A stretch of DNA of 64,000 bases from Flammeovirgaceae bacterium UBA976. Its GTDB lineage: Bacteria; Bacteroidota; Bacteroidia; Cytophagales; Cyclobacteriaceae. Each line of letters starts with the position of its first letter. Positions within the stretch are counted from its first letter, which is position 1. Below the pieces are notes generated by a model. That model was not told the origin of the DNA and did no database searches. It saw only the letters and a list, made by a program, of their open reading frames with translations. A program made the position numbers and the translations under genes. The stretch is from contig DBBU01000044.1 in the NCBI GenBank assembly GCA_002292365.1, forward strand, positions 79,980 through 143,979. The letters run 5' to 3'. This document shows, in pieces, positions 29,084-38,327 of the stretch.

Positions 29084-30478
29084 ATGGATTATCAAGTAAT
29101 TGTTATCGGATCAGGACCTGGCGGATATGTGGCAGCTATACGATGTGCCCAGCTGGGATTTAAAACAGCCATTATTGAAAAGTACAATTCTTTAGGAGGT
29201 ACCTGTTTAAATGTGGGATGCATTCCCTCTAAAGCCTTACTGGATTCTTCAGAACATTTTCATAATGCGACCCATACGTTCAAAACACATGGTATTGATA
29301 TATCTGTGCCTAAAGTCAATTTCAAACAAATGATCGCGCGCAAGTCGGATGTGGTGAGCCAAAATACTGATGGCATCCAATATTTGATGAAAAAGAATAA
29401 AATCGATGTATTCAATGGTTTAGCTTCTTTTTTGGATCCGCATACGGTTCAAATTGTTGGGAAAGAGACCCAAAGTATAACAGGTGAAAAAATCATTATT
29501 GCTACAGGTTCCAAACCTGCTACACTTCCTTTCATCAAAGTGGACAAAAAACGAGTCATTACCTCGACGGAAGCCTTAGAATTGAAAGAGGTCCCTACAC
29601 ATCTCGTGATTATAGGTGGGGGCGTCATAGGTTTGGAGTTAGGCTCTGTCTATGCCAGACTTGGGGCAAAAGTATCGGTTGTTGAATTTTTAGATGGAAT
29701 TATACCCAACATGGACAAAACTATGAGTAAAGAGCTTCAAAAAAGTCTTAAGGGGATTGGATTTGATTTTTATCTTAGTCACAAGGTTACGGGAGTCGCA
29801 GTAAAAGGGAAAGAGGTAACGGTGACGGCGGAAAATAAGACCTCTGAAATCCTCAGTCTCAAAGGAGACTATTGTTTGGTCTCCATTGGTAGAAAAGCTC
29901 ACACAGAGGGCTTGGGATTAGATAAAATAGGAGTAGTTTTAGATGATAGGGGTAGAGTAGCCGTAGACCAACATTTAAAAACAAATCTTGACCACATTTG
30001 GGCCATTGGTGATGTTATTAAAGGTGCCATGTTGGCTCATAAGGCAGAAGAAGAGGGTGTTTTTGTCGCTGAACAAATGGTAGGCCAACAGCCACACATT
30101 CATTATAATTTGATACCTGGTGTTGTTTATACCTGGCCGGAAGTAGCCAGTGTCGGGGCAACAGAGGCTGAATTAATCCAAGAAAAGCGACCCATTAAAA
30201 TTGGAAAGTTCCCTTATAAAGCACTGGGTAGGGCACGGGCCTCTATGGACATTGAAGGTTTGGTGAAAATCATTGCAGATGCGAGCACAGATGAAATATT
30301 AGGTATCCATATTATTGGTGCCAGGGCGGCAGATATGATCGCAGCAGGGGTGACTGCCATGGAATTTAGGGCTTCCGCAGAAGATGTAGCTAGAATGTCT
30401 CATGCACATCCTACCTATATGGAAGCGGTTAAGGAAGCTTGCTTATCCGCTACAGAAAATCGTCCGATACACATGTAA
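29084..30478 (+). CDS. lpdA: Dihydrolipoyl dehydrogenase E3
   Basis: FAD flavoprotein that reoxidises dihydrolipoamide with NAD+. I use ATG 29084 (MDYQVIVIGSGPGGYVAA); an earlier in-frame ATG at 29054 only adds a 10-residue non-homologous lead. The 464 residues include the FAD motif GSGPGG, the redox disulphide Cys41/Cys46 in GGTCLNVGCIPSK, the NAD motif GGGVIGLELG, and the C-terminal active-site HAHPTYMEA. Third gene after sucA-sucB, separated by 46 bases, and may also serve other 2-oxoacid complexes. Confidence 0.97.
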   Translation: MDYQVIVIGSGPGGYVAAIRCAQLGFKTAIIEKYNSLGGTCLNVGCIPSKALLDSSEHFHNATHTFKTHGIDISVPKVNFKQMIARKSDVVSQNTDGIQYLMKKNKIDVFNGLASFLDPHTVQIVGKETQSITGEKIIIATGSKPATLPFIKVDKKRVITSTEALELKEVPTHLVIIGGGVIGLELGSVYARLGAKVSVVEFLDGIIPNMDKTMSKELQKSLKGIGFDFYLSHKVTGVAVKGKEVTVTAENKTSEILSLKGDYCLVSIGRKAHTEGLGLDKIGVVLDDRGRVAVDQHLKTNLDHIWAIGDVIKGAMLAHKAEEEGVFVAEQMVGQQPHIHYNLIPGVVYTWPEVASVGATEAELIQEKRPIKIGKFPYKALGRARASMDIEGLVKIIADASTDEILGIHIIGARAADMIAAGVTAMEFRASAEDVARMSHAHPTYMEAVKEACLSATENRPIHM

Positions 30479-30574
30479 ATGATCAGTTATTTTTTTTGAT
30501 AAATTGTTTGAGGGGTAGATCCTTGGAGAGGTCGGTCGAACCCACTAATTTGATTAGTTTTTTTAAAAATAAAG

Positions 30575-31639
30575 ATGGATCAAGCGCACATTTCAGGAAC
30601 AGCGGTTATTATTACGGGAGGGCTCTTGCACGACAGTCACGCCAAAACAGCACACGGACTCCTCCGTTCGGGTAAAAGATTTAAAATTTTAGGTATTATA
30701 GACGAAAAACATGCGGGTTCCGATGCCAGCGATTTCGTTGAGGGGACCCCAAAAGGTATTCCTGTGGTACAGAGTATTGATGTCTTTATGCATTCCTTTG
30801 GGAAGCCCGAATACGCCATTATTGGCATGGCTACTAAAGGAGGATTATTGCCTCGAGAGCTGTATGGAAGTGTTCAAAATGTATTGAAAAATGGAATTCA
30901 CTTAGTCAATGGACTACATGAGCCTTTGAATGATTTAGATGAACTCAAGCCCTTGTTAGTAGGGGGAGCCAAAATATTTGATATTAGAAAACCCAAAGCT
31001 TTTAAAGATTTACATTTTTGGCAAGGAAAAGTAGCACAAATTACAGCATTAAAAATAGCTGTTTTGGGAATGGATTGCGCCGCAGGAAAAAGAACTACCT
31101 CTCGATTTTTAGAGGCGCAACTTAATGCAAAAGGGCATCCTGCTGAAATGATCTATACAGGTCAGACGGGTTGGATGCAGGGGGCAGATTATGGCTTACT
31201 TTTTGATGCAACCCCCAACGATTTTATCCCAGGAGAATTGGAACATGCTTTATATTCATGTTGGGAAGAAAAAAAGGTAGATATACTAATTATTGAAGGT
31301 CAATCCAGCCTCCGTAATCCTAGCGGACCTTGTGGGTCCGAATTCATCATATCTGGAAATTTGGATGGAGTGATCCTACAGCATGTACCCATGCGCAAAA
31401 AGTTTAGTGGTTTTGAGCAATATCAAGCTAATATTCCCGATATTTTAAATGAAGTAATACTTATCGAACATTTAGGAACTCGGGTGTTGGGAATCACTTT
31501 AAATGGTGAAGGAGCAGCGACGGAACAGCTGTTAAAATATCGTGATTGGCTGGCTCAAAAAACAAGTATCCCTATAATTATTCCTATGGGTGAGCCAATG
31601 GATCCCATCATATCAAATGTACTTAACCAGAAGCTATGA
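30575..31639 (+). CDS. DgcN-type DUF1611 protein (D-glutamate N-acetyltransferase family)
   Basis: A 354-residue DUF1611 protein with an N-terminal Rossmann-like domain and a P-loop-like segment, GMDCAAGKRTTSRF, at about residue 168. The family has been linked to D-glutamate N-acetylation in marine bacteria (DgcN), working with the racemase DgcA encoded next door; I use that as established family knowledge and infer the same role here. The stop overlaps the dgcA start (ATGA), a strong sign of shared function. Alternative view: a role in cell-wall peptide (L-Ala-D-Glu) recycling together with an epimerase. Confidence 0.75.
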   Translation: MDQAHISGTAVIITGGLLHDSHAKTAHGLLRSGKRFKILGIIDEKHAGSDASDFVEGTPKGIPVVQSIDVFMHSFGKPEYAIIGMATKGGLLPRELYGSVQNVLKNGIHLVNGLHEPLNDLDELKPLLVGGAKIFDIRKPKAFKDLHFWQGKVAQITALKIAVLGMDCAAGKRTTSRFLEAQLNAKGHPAEMIYTGQTGWMQGADYGLLFDATPNDFIPGELEHALYSCWEEKKVDILIIEGQSSLRNPSGPCGSEFIISGNLDGVILQHVPMRKKFSGFEQYQANIPDILNEVILIEHLGTRVLGITLNGEGAATEQLLKYRDWLAQKTSIPIIIPMGEPMDPIISNVLNQKL

Positions 31640-32706
31640 AAATTAAGGATGTAAGAGTGTATGGTCGCGATTTAGGTACGAGTCGTCCTTATACCATCGC
31701 CTATAAAACGGTTTCAGAAGTGCTCATTGCCTTTGTGGAAATTGAGTTAGAAAATGGAATCATAGGCATAGGTGCCTCCAACTCAAGTAAGGCGGTCGTA
31801 GGAGAATCAGTAGAGGAAACGCTCAACTATTTAAGCAATGTGGATTTCAGTTATTTGATCGGTCAGAAGATTACCCAAACCGAAGGTCTACTTAGGCAGA
31901 CGCATGATAAGTTTACAACGCTGCCGGGAACCCATGCGGCCATTGATATTGCCCTCCATGATGCATTTACTCAATTCCTCAAAATCCCTTTGGTTGATTA
32001 TTTTGGACAGCAACAACAGACGCTACCAACCTCAATCACCATTGGAATCAAAAATATAGGGGAAACACTTTCAGAAGCGGAAGAATATTATGGCATGGGG
32101 TTTAGGTTTTTTAAAGTTAAAACAGGCCTTAATCCAGTATTAGATGCAGAAAGAGTGATCAAAATCGCAGAGCGTATGCCTGATGTTGTACTTCGTGTAG
32201 ACGCCAACCAAGGTTATAGTATCGTAGATCTGAACGAATTCGTAAAAAGAACGGTAAAGATTAAATTGGAACTTATTGAGCAACCGTTTTCTACAGGAAA
32301 TTTCATAAAATACTTAAATGAATTACATCCATCGATTGCTAAGTTGGTTGTGGCCGATGAATCGCTAAAGAACCCAAAAGATGGCCTGAAACTTCTTAAA
32401 GAAGCTCCAGGATGTAATATTTTTAACATCAAATTGATGAAAACAGGCGGATTGTTGGTCGCTAAGCAGGTCGCGTACATCGCTGAAGCTAGTAACGTAA
32501 AGTTAATGTGGGGTTGTAATGATGAGAGTGTAGTGAGTATTGCGGCGGCCTTGCATTTGGCATTGTCTTCAAGAAGCACCAAATTTATAGATTTAGACGG
32601 TAGTTTGGATTTAATCAAAGATGTGGTGACTGGAGGTTTTCTTATTAAAAATGGGATGATGGCCCTGAACGGTAAAAATGGACTAGGTGTTCACAAAGTC
32701 AGTTGA
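31636..32706 (+). CDS. Enolase-superfamily epimerase (DgcA / L-Ala-D/L-Glu epimerase type)
   Basis: A 356-residue muconate-lactonizing-enzyme subgroup protein. Catalytic and metal features visible are the KxK motif in FFKVKTG, metal ligands in RVDANQGYS, ELIEQPF and VVADES, and the second lysine in FNIKLMKTGG. This set fits dipeptide epimerases such as YcjG/YkfB and the N-acetyl-D-Glu racemase DgcA. Pairing with a DUF1611 gene by a 4-base overlap favours the DgcA role, but specificity cannot be settled from residues alone. Confidence 0.85.
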   Translation: MKIKDVRVYGRDLGTSRPYTIAYKTVSEVLIAFVEIELENGIIGIGASNSSKAVVGESVEETLNYLSNVDFSYLIGQKITQTEGLLRQTHDKFTTLPGTHAAIDIALHDAFTQFLKIPLVDYFGQQQQTLPTSITIGIKNIGETLSEAEEYYGMGFRFFKVKTGLNPVLDAERVIKIAERMPDVVLRVDANQGYSIVDLNEFVKRTVKIKLELIEQPFSTGNFIKYLNELHPSIAKLVVADESLKNPKDGLKLLKEAPGCNIFNIKLMKTGGLLVAKQVAYIAEASNVKLMWGCNDESVVSIAAALHLALSSRSTKFIDLDGSLDLIKDVVTGGFLIKNGMMALNGKNGLGVHKVS

Positions 32707-32833
32707 CGAGTGGTATGTTCTTTTTTACTGGTTGTGCGAGCAAAATAAGATTTACGGATGACCACCTGCAGATTATTTTTAAGAGGACCGAAATTTAAGT
32801 CTTAATTCAGATTAAAATTTAAGGAACAAAAGT

Positions 32834-32841
32834 TAACTTTG
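32834..32841 (+). promoter_or_regulatory. TAnnTTTG -7 promoter element of carB
   Basis: TAACTTTG, exact consensus, 35 bases before the carB ATG. No TTTG at -33. Confidence 0.45.
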
Positions 32842-32876
32842 TGTCAATTTGTTTGTCACCATAACTCTAATTGAAT

Positions 32877-35690
32877 ATGCCTAGAGACCTTAACATAAAA
32901 TCAGTGCTCATCATCGGCAGTGGACCTATTGTGATTGGCCAAGCTTGCGAGTTTGATTATGCGGGATCACAGGCTGCTCGTTCCCTGAAAGAAGAAGGTA
33001 TTGAGGTAACCCTCATCAACTCTAATCCAGCGACCATCATGACAGATCCCGTCATGGCTGATTATGTTTATCTAAAGCCCTTGACCAAGAATTCGATACG
33101 TGAGATATTAGAGGAACGTCATATAGATGCTGTCCTGCCTACGATGGGAGGGCAAACCGCTTTGAACTTGGCCATTGAATGTGAAGAAGCGGGTATTTGG
33201 AAAAAGTACAATACCAAAATGATCGGTGTGGATATCAAAGCGATAGAAACTACGGAAGATCGTGAAAAATTTAGGATTAGAATGTTGGAACTCGGGGTTG
33301 ACGTGTGTCGAGGGGAGACTGCAACTTCATTTTTAAAAGGTAAAGAAATAGCACAAGAGATTGGTTTTCCGTTAGTGATCCGACCTTCTTATACGCTGGG
33401 TGGATTTGGTGGAGGCTTTGTGAATAAACCAGAGGATTTTGATGAGGCGCTAAATGCAGGGTTGCAAGCATCTCCCATTCATGAGGTACTCGTAGAGCAA
33501 AGTATCATGGGATGGAAAGAGTTTGAGTTGGAATTATTAAGAGACAACATAGGCAATGTGATCATCATTTGTTCTATTGAGAATTTTGATCCGATGGGTA
33601 TTCATACTGGGGACTCGGTAACAGTGGCGCCCGCCATGACCTTGTCAGATACGGTATATCAGAGAATGCGCGATTTGGCCATTAAAATGATGAACGGTAT
33701 CGGTCAGTTTGCAGGAGGTTGTAATGTCCAATTTTCAGTGCATCCTGAAACTGATCAAATTATTGGTATTGAAATCAATCCCAGGGTCTCCCGCTCTTCC
33801 GCGCTGGCTTCCAAGGCAACGGGTTACCCGATTGCTAAAATTGCCGCTAAATTGGCCATTGGTTATAATTTAGATGAACTGCAGAATCAAATTACTAAAA
33901 CAACTTCTGCCTTTTTTGAGCCAGCCATCGATTATGTGATTGTGAAAATTCCAAGATGGAACTTTGATAAGTTTAAAGGGTCTGATCGTCGTTTAGGTCT
34001 TCAGATGAAAGCGGTGGGAGAAGCCATGGGTATTGGGCGTAATTTTCAAGAAGCCTTACAAAAGGCTTGCCAATCACTTGAAATCAAGAGAAACGGATTG
34101 GGGGCTGATGGAAGAGAGCTTACTGATCAATCCAAGATACTTTACAGTTTAGAAAACCCAAGTTGGGATCGACTTTTTCATATTTATGATGCCTTCAAAC
34201 TGGGGATTCCTTTTAATAAAATTCATAAGTTGACGAGCATCGATCCTTGGTTTTTAAGTCAGATAGAAGAATTTATTTCGTTAGAAAATGAAATTGCAGC
34301 ATTTTCTTTGGAGACTTTACCTGATGCTTTGCTCAGGAAGGCCAAAGAGAAAGGCTATGCGGACAGGCAAATTGCCCATGTCCTCCATTGTCTAGAGAGT
34401 GCAGTTTTTGATAAAAGAGAAGCAGCAGGGATCAAAAGAATTTTCAAGATTGTGGATACTTGTGCCGCAGAATTTGAAGCCAAAACGCCCTATTATTATT
34501 CGACTTTCGATCACGAGAATGAGTCCATCTCATCGGATCGTAAAAAAGTAGTGGTCTTGGGTTCAGGACCCAATCGCATTGGACAGGGAATAGAATTTGA
34601 TTATTCATGTGTTCATGGTGTTTTGGCAGCCAAAGAATGTGGCTATGAAACCATCATGATTAATTGTAATCCTGAGACGGTATCTACGGATTTTGATGTA
34701 GCGGACAAGCTGTATTTCGAACCCGTATTTTGGGAGCATATTTATGAAATCATTAAATTAGAAAATCCGGTGGGTGTTATCGTACAGCTGGGCGGTCAAA
34801 CGGCACTTAAACTTGCGGAAAAGTTGGAGCGCTATGGGATTAAAATTTTAGGCACGAGTTTCGATGCGTTGGATCTTGCAGAAGATCGGGGTAGATTTTC
34901 GGATCTACTGAAAGCGCAAGAAATACCTTATCCTGAATATGGCACCATTACGGATGCAGCTTCAGCGATTGAGCTTTCCAAGGAAATTGGTTTTCCGCTC
35001 TTAGTTAGACCTTCTTATGTTTTGGGAGGGCAAAGCATGAAAATAGTCATTAATGAAGATGAATTAGAACATCATGTAGTGAACTTACTGAGTCAGAAGC
35101 TTGATGGGAAAATACTGCTTGATCATTTTTTAGAAGGAGCCATAGAAGCGGAGGCAGATGCTATTTGCGATGGAGAAAATGTTCATATCATTGGAATTAT
35201 GCAGCATATTGAGCCGGCAGGAATCCATTCTGGGGATTCTTATGCTGTTTTGCCCCCTTATAATTTGGGAGATTTTATCATTCGACAAATAGAAGAGTAC
35301 ACAGCTAAAATTGCTGTGGCCTTAAAAACGGTTGGTCTTATTAATATTCAATTTGCCATAAAAAACGATAAGGTTTATATCATCGAAGCCAATCCTAGAG
35401 CCTCTAGAACGGTACCTTTTATCTGTAAAGCCTATCAAGAACCCTATGTTAATTTTGCAACCAAGGTAATGTTGGGGGAGAAAAAAGTCACAGATTTTGA
35501 TTTTAAACCAGTAAAAGTAGGCTATGCAATCAAGGAGCCTGTTTTCTCCTTTCATAAATTCCCTAATGTCAATAAAGAGCTTGGGCCTGAAATGAAATCA
35601 ACCGGTGAGGCGATCTATTTTATTGATGATTTGATGGATGATTATTTTCTGAAAATTTATAATGAGCGTAATTTTTACTTGAGTAGATAA
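32877..35690 (+). CDS. carB: Carbamoyl-phosphate synthase large subunit lacking the C-terminal MGS domain
   Basis: Makes carbamoyl phosphate from bicarbonate, ATP and glutamine-derived ammonia, for arginine and pyrimidine synthesis. I use ATG 32877 (MPRDLNIKSVLIIGSGPIVIGQ). Two homologous ATP-grasp halves are present: the first with VLPTMGGQTALNLA and GIEINPRVSRSSALASKATG, the second from VVVLGSGPNRIGQGIEFDYSCVH to IEANPRASRTVPFI. The protein ends at residue 937, soon after the KSTGEAIYF segment, so the roughly 130-residue methylglyoxal-synthase-like allosteric domain of E. coli CarB (1,073 residues) is absent. carA is not adjacent. Confidence 0.95.
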   Translation: MPRDLNIKSVLIIGSGPIVIGQACEFDYAGSQAARSLKEEGIEVTLINSNPATIMTDPVMADYVYLKPLTKNSIREILEERHIDAVLPTMGGQTALNLAIECEEAGIWKKYNTKMIGVDIKAIETTEDREKFRIRMLELGVDVCRGETATSFLKGKEIAQEIGFPLVIRPSYTLGGFGGGFVNKPEDFDEALNAGLQASPIHEVLVEQSIMGWKEFELELLRDNIGNVIIICSIENFDPMGIHTGDSVTVAPAMTLSDTVYQRMRDLAIKMMNGIGQFAGGCNVQFSVHPETDQIIGIEINPRVSRSSALASKATGYPIAKIAAKLAIGYNLDELQNQITKTTSAFFEPAIDYVIVKIPRWNFDKFKGSDRRLGLQMKAVGEAMGIGRNFQEALQKACQSLEIKRNGLGADGRELTDQSKILYSLENPSWDRLFHIYDAFKLGIPFNKIHKLTSIDPWFLSQIEEFISLENEIAAFSLETLPDALLRKAKEKGYADRQIAHVLHCLESAVFDKREAAGIKRIFKIVDTCAAEFEAKTPYYYSTFDHENESISSDRKKVVVLGSGPNRIGQGIEFDYSCVHGVLAAKECGYETIMINCNPETVSTDFDVADKLYFEPVFWEHIYEIIKLENPVGVIVQLGGQTALKLAEKLERYGIKILGTSFDALDLAEDRGRFSDLLKAQEIPYPEYGTITDAASAIELSKEIGFPLLVRPSYVLGGQSMKIVINEDELEHHVVNLLSQKLDGKILLDHFLEGAIEAEADAICDGENVHIIGIMQHIEPAGIHSGDSYAVLPPYNLGDFIIRQIEEYTAKIAVALKTVGLINIQFAIKNDKVYIIEANPRASRTVPFICKAYQEPYVNFATKVMLGEKKVTDFDFKPVKVGYAIKEPVFSFHKFPNVNKELGPEMKSTGEAIYFIDDLMDDYFLKIYNERNFYLSR

Positions 35691-35700
35691 TTATTATTAA

Positions 35701-35931
35701 ATGATAAAATTTTTACTCATATTAAGTTTCATTTTCTATCTCATTTATAAGGTAGGTGGCTTTTTATTTAAAATATTATTTATTGGAGCTTCGCAGTCTA
35801 AAAGAGCATCAAATATGCGGAGCGGGCGTAAGTATTCTGCACCAGACAGTAATGTTTATATTGAAGATATACCAAAAAAATCGGAAGGGTTCAAGGGAGG
35901 CGATTACATTGATTACGAAGAAGTTAAGTAA
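35701..35931 (+). CDS. Small membrane protein, DUF4834-like
   Basis: A 76-residue protein with an N-terminal hydrophobic stretch (about residues 1-30, single membrane segment or two close ones), then a polar tail with SGRKYSAPDSN and a C-terminal acidic end GDYIDYEEVK. This fits the small Bacteroidota family DUF4834, whose function is unknown. It starts 10 bases after carB, likely in the same transcript, and precedes accD, which has its own promoter element. Confidence 0.65.
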   Translation: MIKFLLILSFIFYLIYKVGGFLFKILFIGASQSKRASNMRSGRKYSAPDSNVYIEDIPKKSEGFKGGDYIDYEEVK

Positions 35932-35982
35932 GATAATTTGTCTTGATAAAAATATGTTTAGATGTTAACATATATTTTAATA

Positions 35983-35990
35983 TAAATTTG
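35983..35990 (+). promoter_or_regulatory. TAnnTTTG -7 promoter element of accD
   Basis: TAAATTTG, exact consensus, 19 bases before the accD ATG. A TTTA rather than TTTG lies upstream (35957-35960) at 22 bases spacing, so the -33 element is weak. Confidence 0.45.
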
Positions 35991-36009
35991 TTGTTCATTT
36001 CAATTTATT

Positions 36010-36858
36010 ATGGCTTGGTTTAACAGAAAAGATAAAGGTATACAGACCTCTACAAAGGATAAAAAAGAAGTACCTGATGGTCTTTGGTACAAGACTCCCA
36101 ATGGACACATTATTCACATGCGTGAACTAAAAAAAAATTCCTATGTCTGTCCAGAAGATGATTATCATGTAAAAATCGGATCGAAGGAATATTTTGAAAT
36201 ATTATTTGACAATAATAAATTTAAAGAAATGGACACGCTAATGTCTTCGGCGGATCCTTTGAACTTCAGAGATACAAAAAAATATCTAGATCGTATTGCG
36301 GATAGCCAAAAGAAAACAGGATTAAAAGACGCTGTGAGAACGGCGCATGGTATGAGCAAAGGGAAGCCGTTGGTCATTGCTTGTATGGATTTTAGCTTCA
36401 TAGGAGGTTCGATGGGGGCGGTAGTAGGAGAGAAGATTTCTAGGGCGATAGATTATTCTTATCAAAATAATATCCCCATCCTAATAATATCTAAATCCGG
36501 TGGGGCAAGGATGATGGAGGCTGGAATTTCTTTGATGCAATTGGCGAAAATTTCTAGTAAGATAACTTTACTCGAGCAGAAAAAAATACCCTATATTTCA
36601 TTGTTAACAGATCCAACTACAGGTGGTGTGACGGCCTCATTTGCCATGTTAGGTGATTTTAACATTGCTGAGCCTGGAGCACTTATCGGATTTGCGGGGC
36701 CCAGAATTATAAGAGAAACTATTGGTAAAGACCTCCCTAAGGGATTTCAGCGCTCAGAATTTGTGTTAGATCATGGATTTTTAGATTTTATTGTGGATCG
36801 CAGACAGCTCAAAAACAAGATATCAACGCTTTTAACATTGATTTTTAACGCATCATAA
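36010..36858 (+). CDS. accD: Acetyl-CoA carboxylase carboxyltransferase subunit beta, zinc ribbon lost
   Basis: Transfers carboxyl from biotin-BCCP to acetyl-CoA, the committed step of fatty-acid synthesis, with AccA. The 282 residues contain the carboxyltransferase core with [15 protein letters not shown] (about 163-177) and [16 protein letters not shown]. The N-terminal region aligns with the usual four-cysteine zinc ribbon, but only one cysteine, Cys47 in VCPED, remains; the first pair position reads WYKTP. This loss I recall from other Bacteroidota. Own promoter element upstream; nqrF follows. Confidence 0.96.
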   Translation: MAWFNRKDKGIQTSTKDKKEVPDGLWYKTPNGHIIHMRELKKNSYVCPEDDYHVKIGSKEYFEILFDNNKFKEMDTLMSSADPLNFRDTKKYLDRIADSQKKTGLKDAVRTAHGMSKGKPLVIACMDFSFIGGSMGAVVGEKISRAIDYSYQNNIPILIISKSGGARMMEAGISLMQLAKISSKITLLEQKKIPYISLLTDPTTGGVTASFAMLGDFNIAEPGALIGFAGPRIIRETIGKDLPKGFQRSEFVLDHGFLDFIVDRRQLKNKISTLLTLIFNAS

Positions 36859-36916
36859 AAAAATGTGCGGGTGTAAGTTTTAAGGTTAAATGCGCTTATC
36901 GTTTACGGATATCTTT

Positions 36917-36924
36917 TATATTTG
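36917..36924 (+). promoter_or_regulatory. TAnnTTTG -7 promoter element of nqrF
   Basis: TATATTTG, exact consensus, 30 bases before the chosen nqrF ATG (36955). The upstream in-frame TTG at 36922 lies inside the element, which argues against it being the start. No TTTG at -33. Confidence 0.5.
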
Positions 36925-36954
36925 CTTTTTAAAACGCTAATCCATGTTTTTCCA

Positions 36955-38253
36955 ATGACATCTATAGTTTTAACTTCAATTTTTGCCTTCACGTTAGTGA
37001 TCTTACTATTAGTTTTTGTGTTACTTTTCGCACAATCTAAATTGGTTCAATCAGGTCCAGTGAACCTGATCATTAATGGAGATACAGAGCATCCGGTGGT
37101 AACCTCAGCTGGATCTTCATTATTGAGTTCATTGAGCTCTGAAAAAATATTTTTACCTTCTGCCTGTGGTGGTGGGGGTACTTGTGCGATGTGTAAATGT
37201 CAAATCCTTGATGGAGGTGGGGATGTTTTACCCACAGAGGTCGGTCACTTATCGCGGACTGAGCAAAAGGAAAATGTACGATTGGCCTGTCAAGTAAAAG
37301 TAAAGGGAGATATGAATATCAAAATCCCTGATGAAATATTTGGGATTAAGAAGTGGGAGGCAACAGTGGTTAGAAATTATAATGTTGCTTCGTTTATCAA
37401 AGAGTTTGTGGTGCAATTACCTGAAGATATGGATTATCGGCCTGGGGGATACATTCAGATAGAAATTCCTGAATGTGAGATAGATTTCAAAGACCTCAAT
37501 ATTGACGCGCATCCAGAAGAGCACGATCAGGTTGATAAGTTTCACTTAGAATGGGAAAAGTTTGGATTATGGGATCTGAAAATGAAAAACGAAGAAGTGA
37601 TTACAAGGGCCTATTCAATGGCCTCTTACCCTGCTGAAGGTCGAGAAATTATGCTCAATGTACGCATTGCTACTCCGCCATTTGATCGGGCAAAAAACGG
37701 ATGGATGTCCGTTAATCCAGGTATTGCTTCCTCTTATATATTTTCAAAAAAAGCGGGTGATAAAGTGACCATTTCAGGTCCTTACGGAGAGTTTTTTATT
37801 AACGAAACAGAGACCGAAATGCTGTATATTGGGGGCGGTGCTGGAATGGCGCCTATGAGATCCCATCTCTATCATTTGTTCAAAACATTAAAGACGGGTA
37901 GAAAAGTAACGTATTGGTATGGAGGAAGGTCAAAGCGTGAATTGTTTTATCTAGATCATTTTTATCGTTTGGAAGAACAGTTTGACAACTTTAAATTTTT
38001 CATTGTTTTATCAGAGCCACAAGAGGAAGATAATTGGAGAGTTAAAAAAGATGTTGCTGATGACAAAGGAGATGGATTTTTAGGATTTGTACACAAAGCG
38101 GTTATTGATCAATATTTGTCCAAACATGAAGCTCCTGAAGATATTGAACTGTATTTCTGTGGGCCCCCCTTGATGAATGTAGCTGTTCAGAAAATGGGTG
38201 AAGATTTCGGTATACCGGATGAGAATATCCGATTTGACGATTTTGGAGGTTAA
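36955..38253 (+). CDS. nqrF: Na+-translocating NADH:quinone reductase subunit F
   Basis: Electron-input subunit of the Na+-pumping NADH dehydrogenase. The 432 residues have one N-terminal membrane segment (about 5-26), a 2Fe-2S ferredoxin domain with Cys71, Cys77, Cys80 and Cys112, an FAD domain with RAYSMASYP (about 217-225), and an NADH domain with GGGAGMAPMRSH and the terminal RFDDFGG. I use ATG 36955 because the promoter element overlaps the upstream TTG. The other Nqr subunits are not adjacent, though their assembly enzyme ApbE is in this window. A hairpin terminator follows. Confidence 0.96.
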   Translation: MTSIVLTSIFAFTLVILLLVFVLLFAQSKLVQSGPVNLIINGDTEHPVVTSAGSSLLSSLSSEKIFLPSACGGGGTCAMCKCQILDGGGDVLPTEVGHLSRTEQKENVRLACQVKVKGDMNIKIPDEIFGIKKWEATVVRNYNVASFIKEFVVQLPEDMDYRPGGYIQIEIPECEIDFKDLNIDAHPEEHDQVDKFHLEWEKFGLWDLKMKNEEVITRAYSMASYPAEGREIMLNVRIATPPFDRAKNGWMSVNPGIASSYIFSKKAGDKVTISGPYGEFFINETETEMLYIGGGAGMAPMRSHLYHLFKTLKTGRKVTYWYGGRSKRELFYLDHFYRLEEQFDNFKFFIVLSEPQEEDNWRVKKDVADDKGDGFLGFVHKAVIDQYLSKHEAPEDIELYFCGPPLMNVAVQKMGEDFGIPDENIRFDDFGG

Positions 38254-38279
38254 ATATTGAAAAAATTTGAATAATTTAC

Positions 38280-38311
38280 AAAAGGGGGAATAAAAAATTT
38301 CCCTTTTTTTT
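38280..38311 (+). terminator. Rho-independent terminator of nqrF
   Basis: AAAAGGGGGAA pairs with TTTCCCTTTT around an A-rich loop, followed by a T-run. It ends 17 bases before the next gene on the same strand, so that gene probably has its own promoter or depends on read-through. Confidence 0.7.
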
Positions 38312-38327
38312 GTTTTAAATATTCTTT

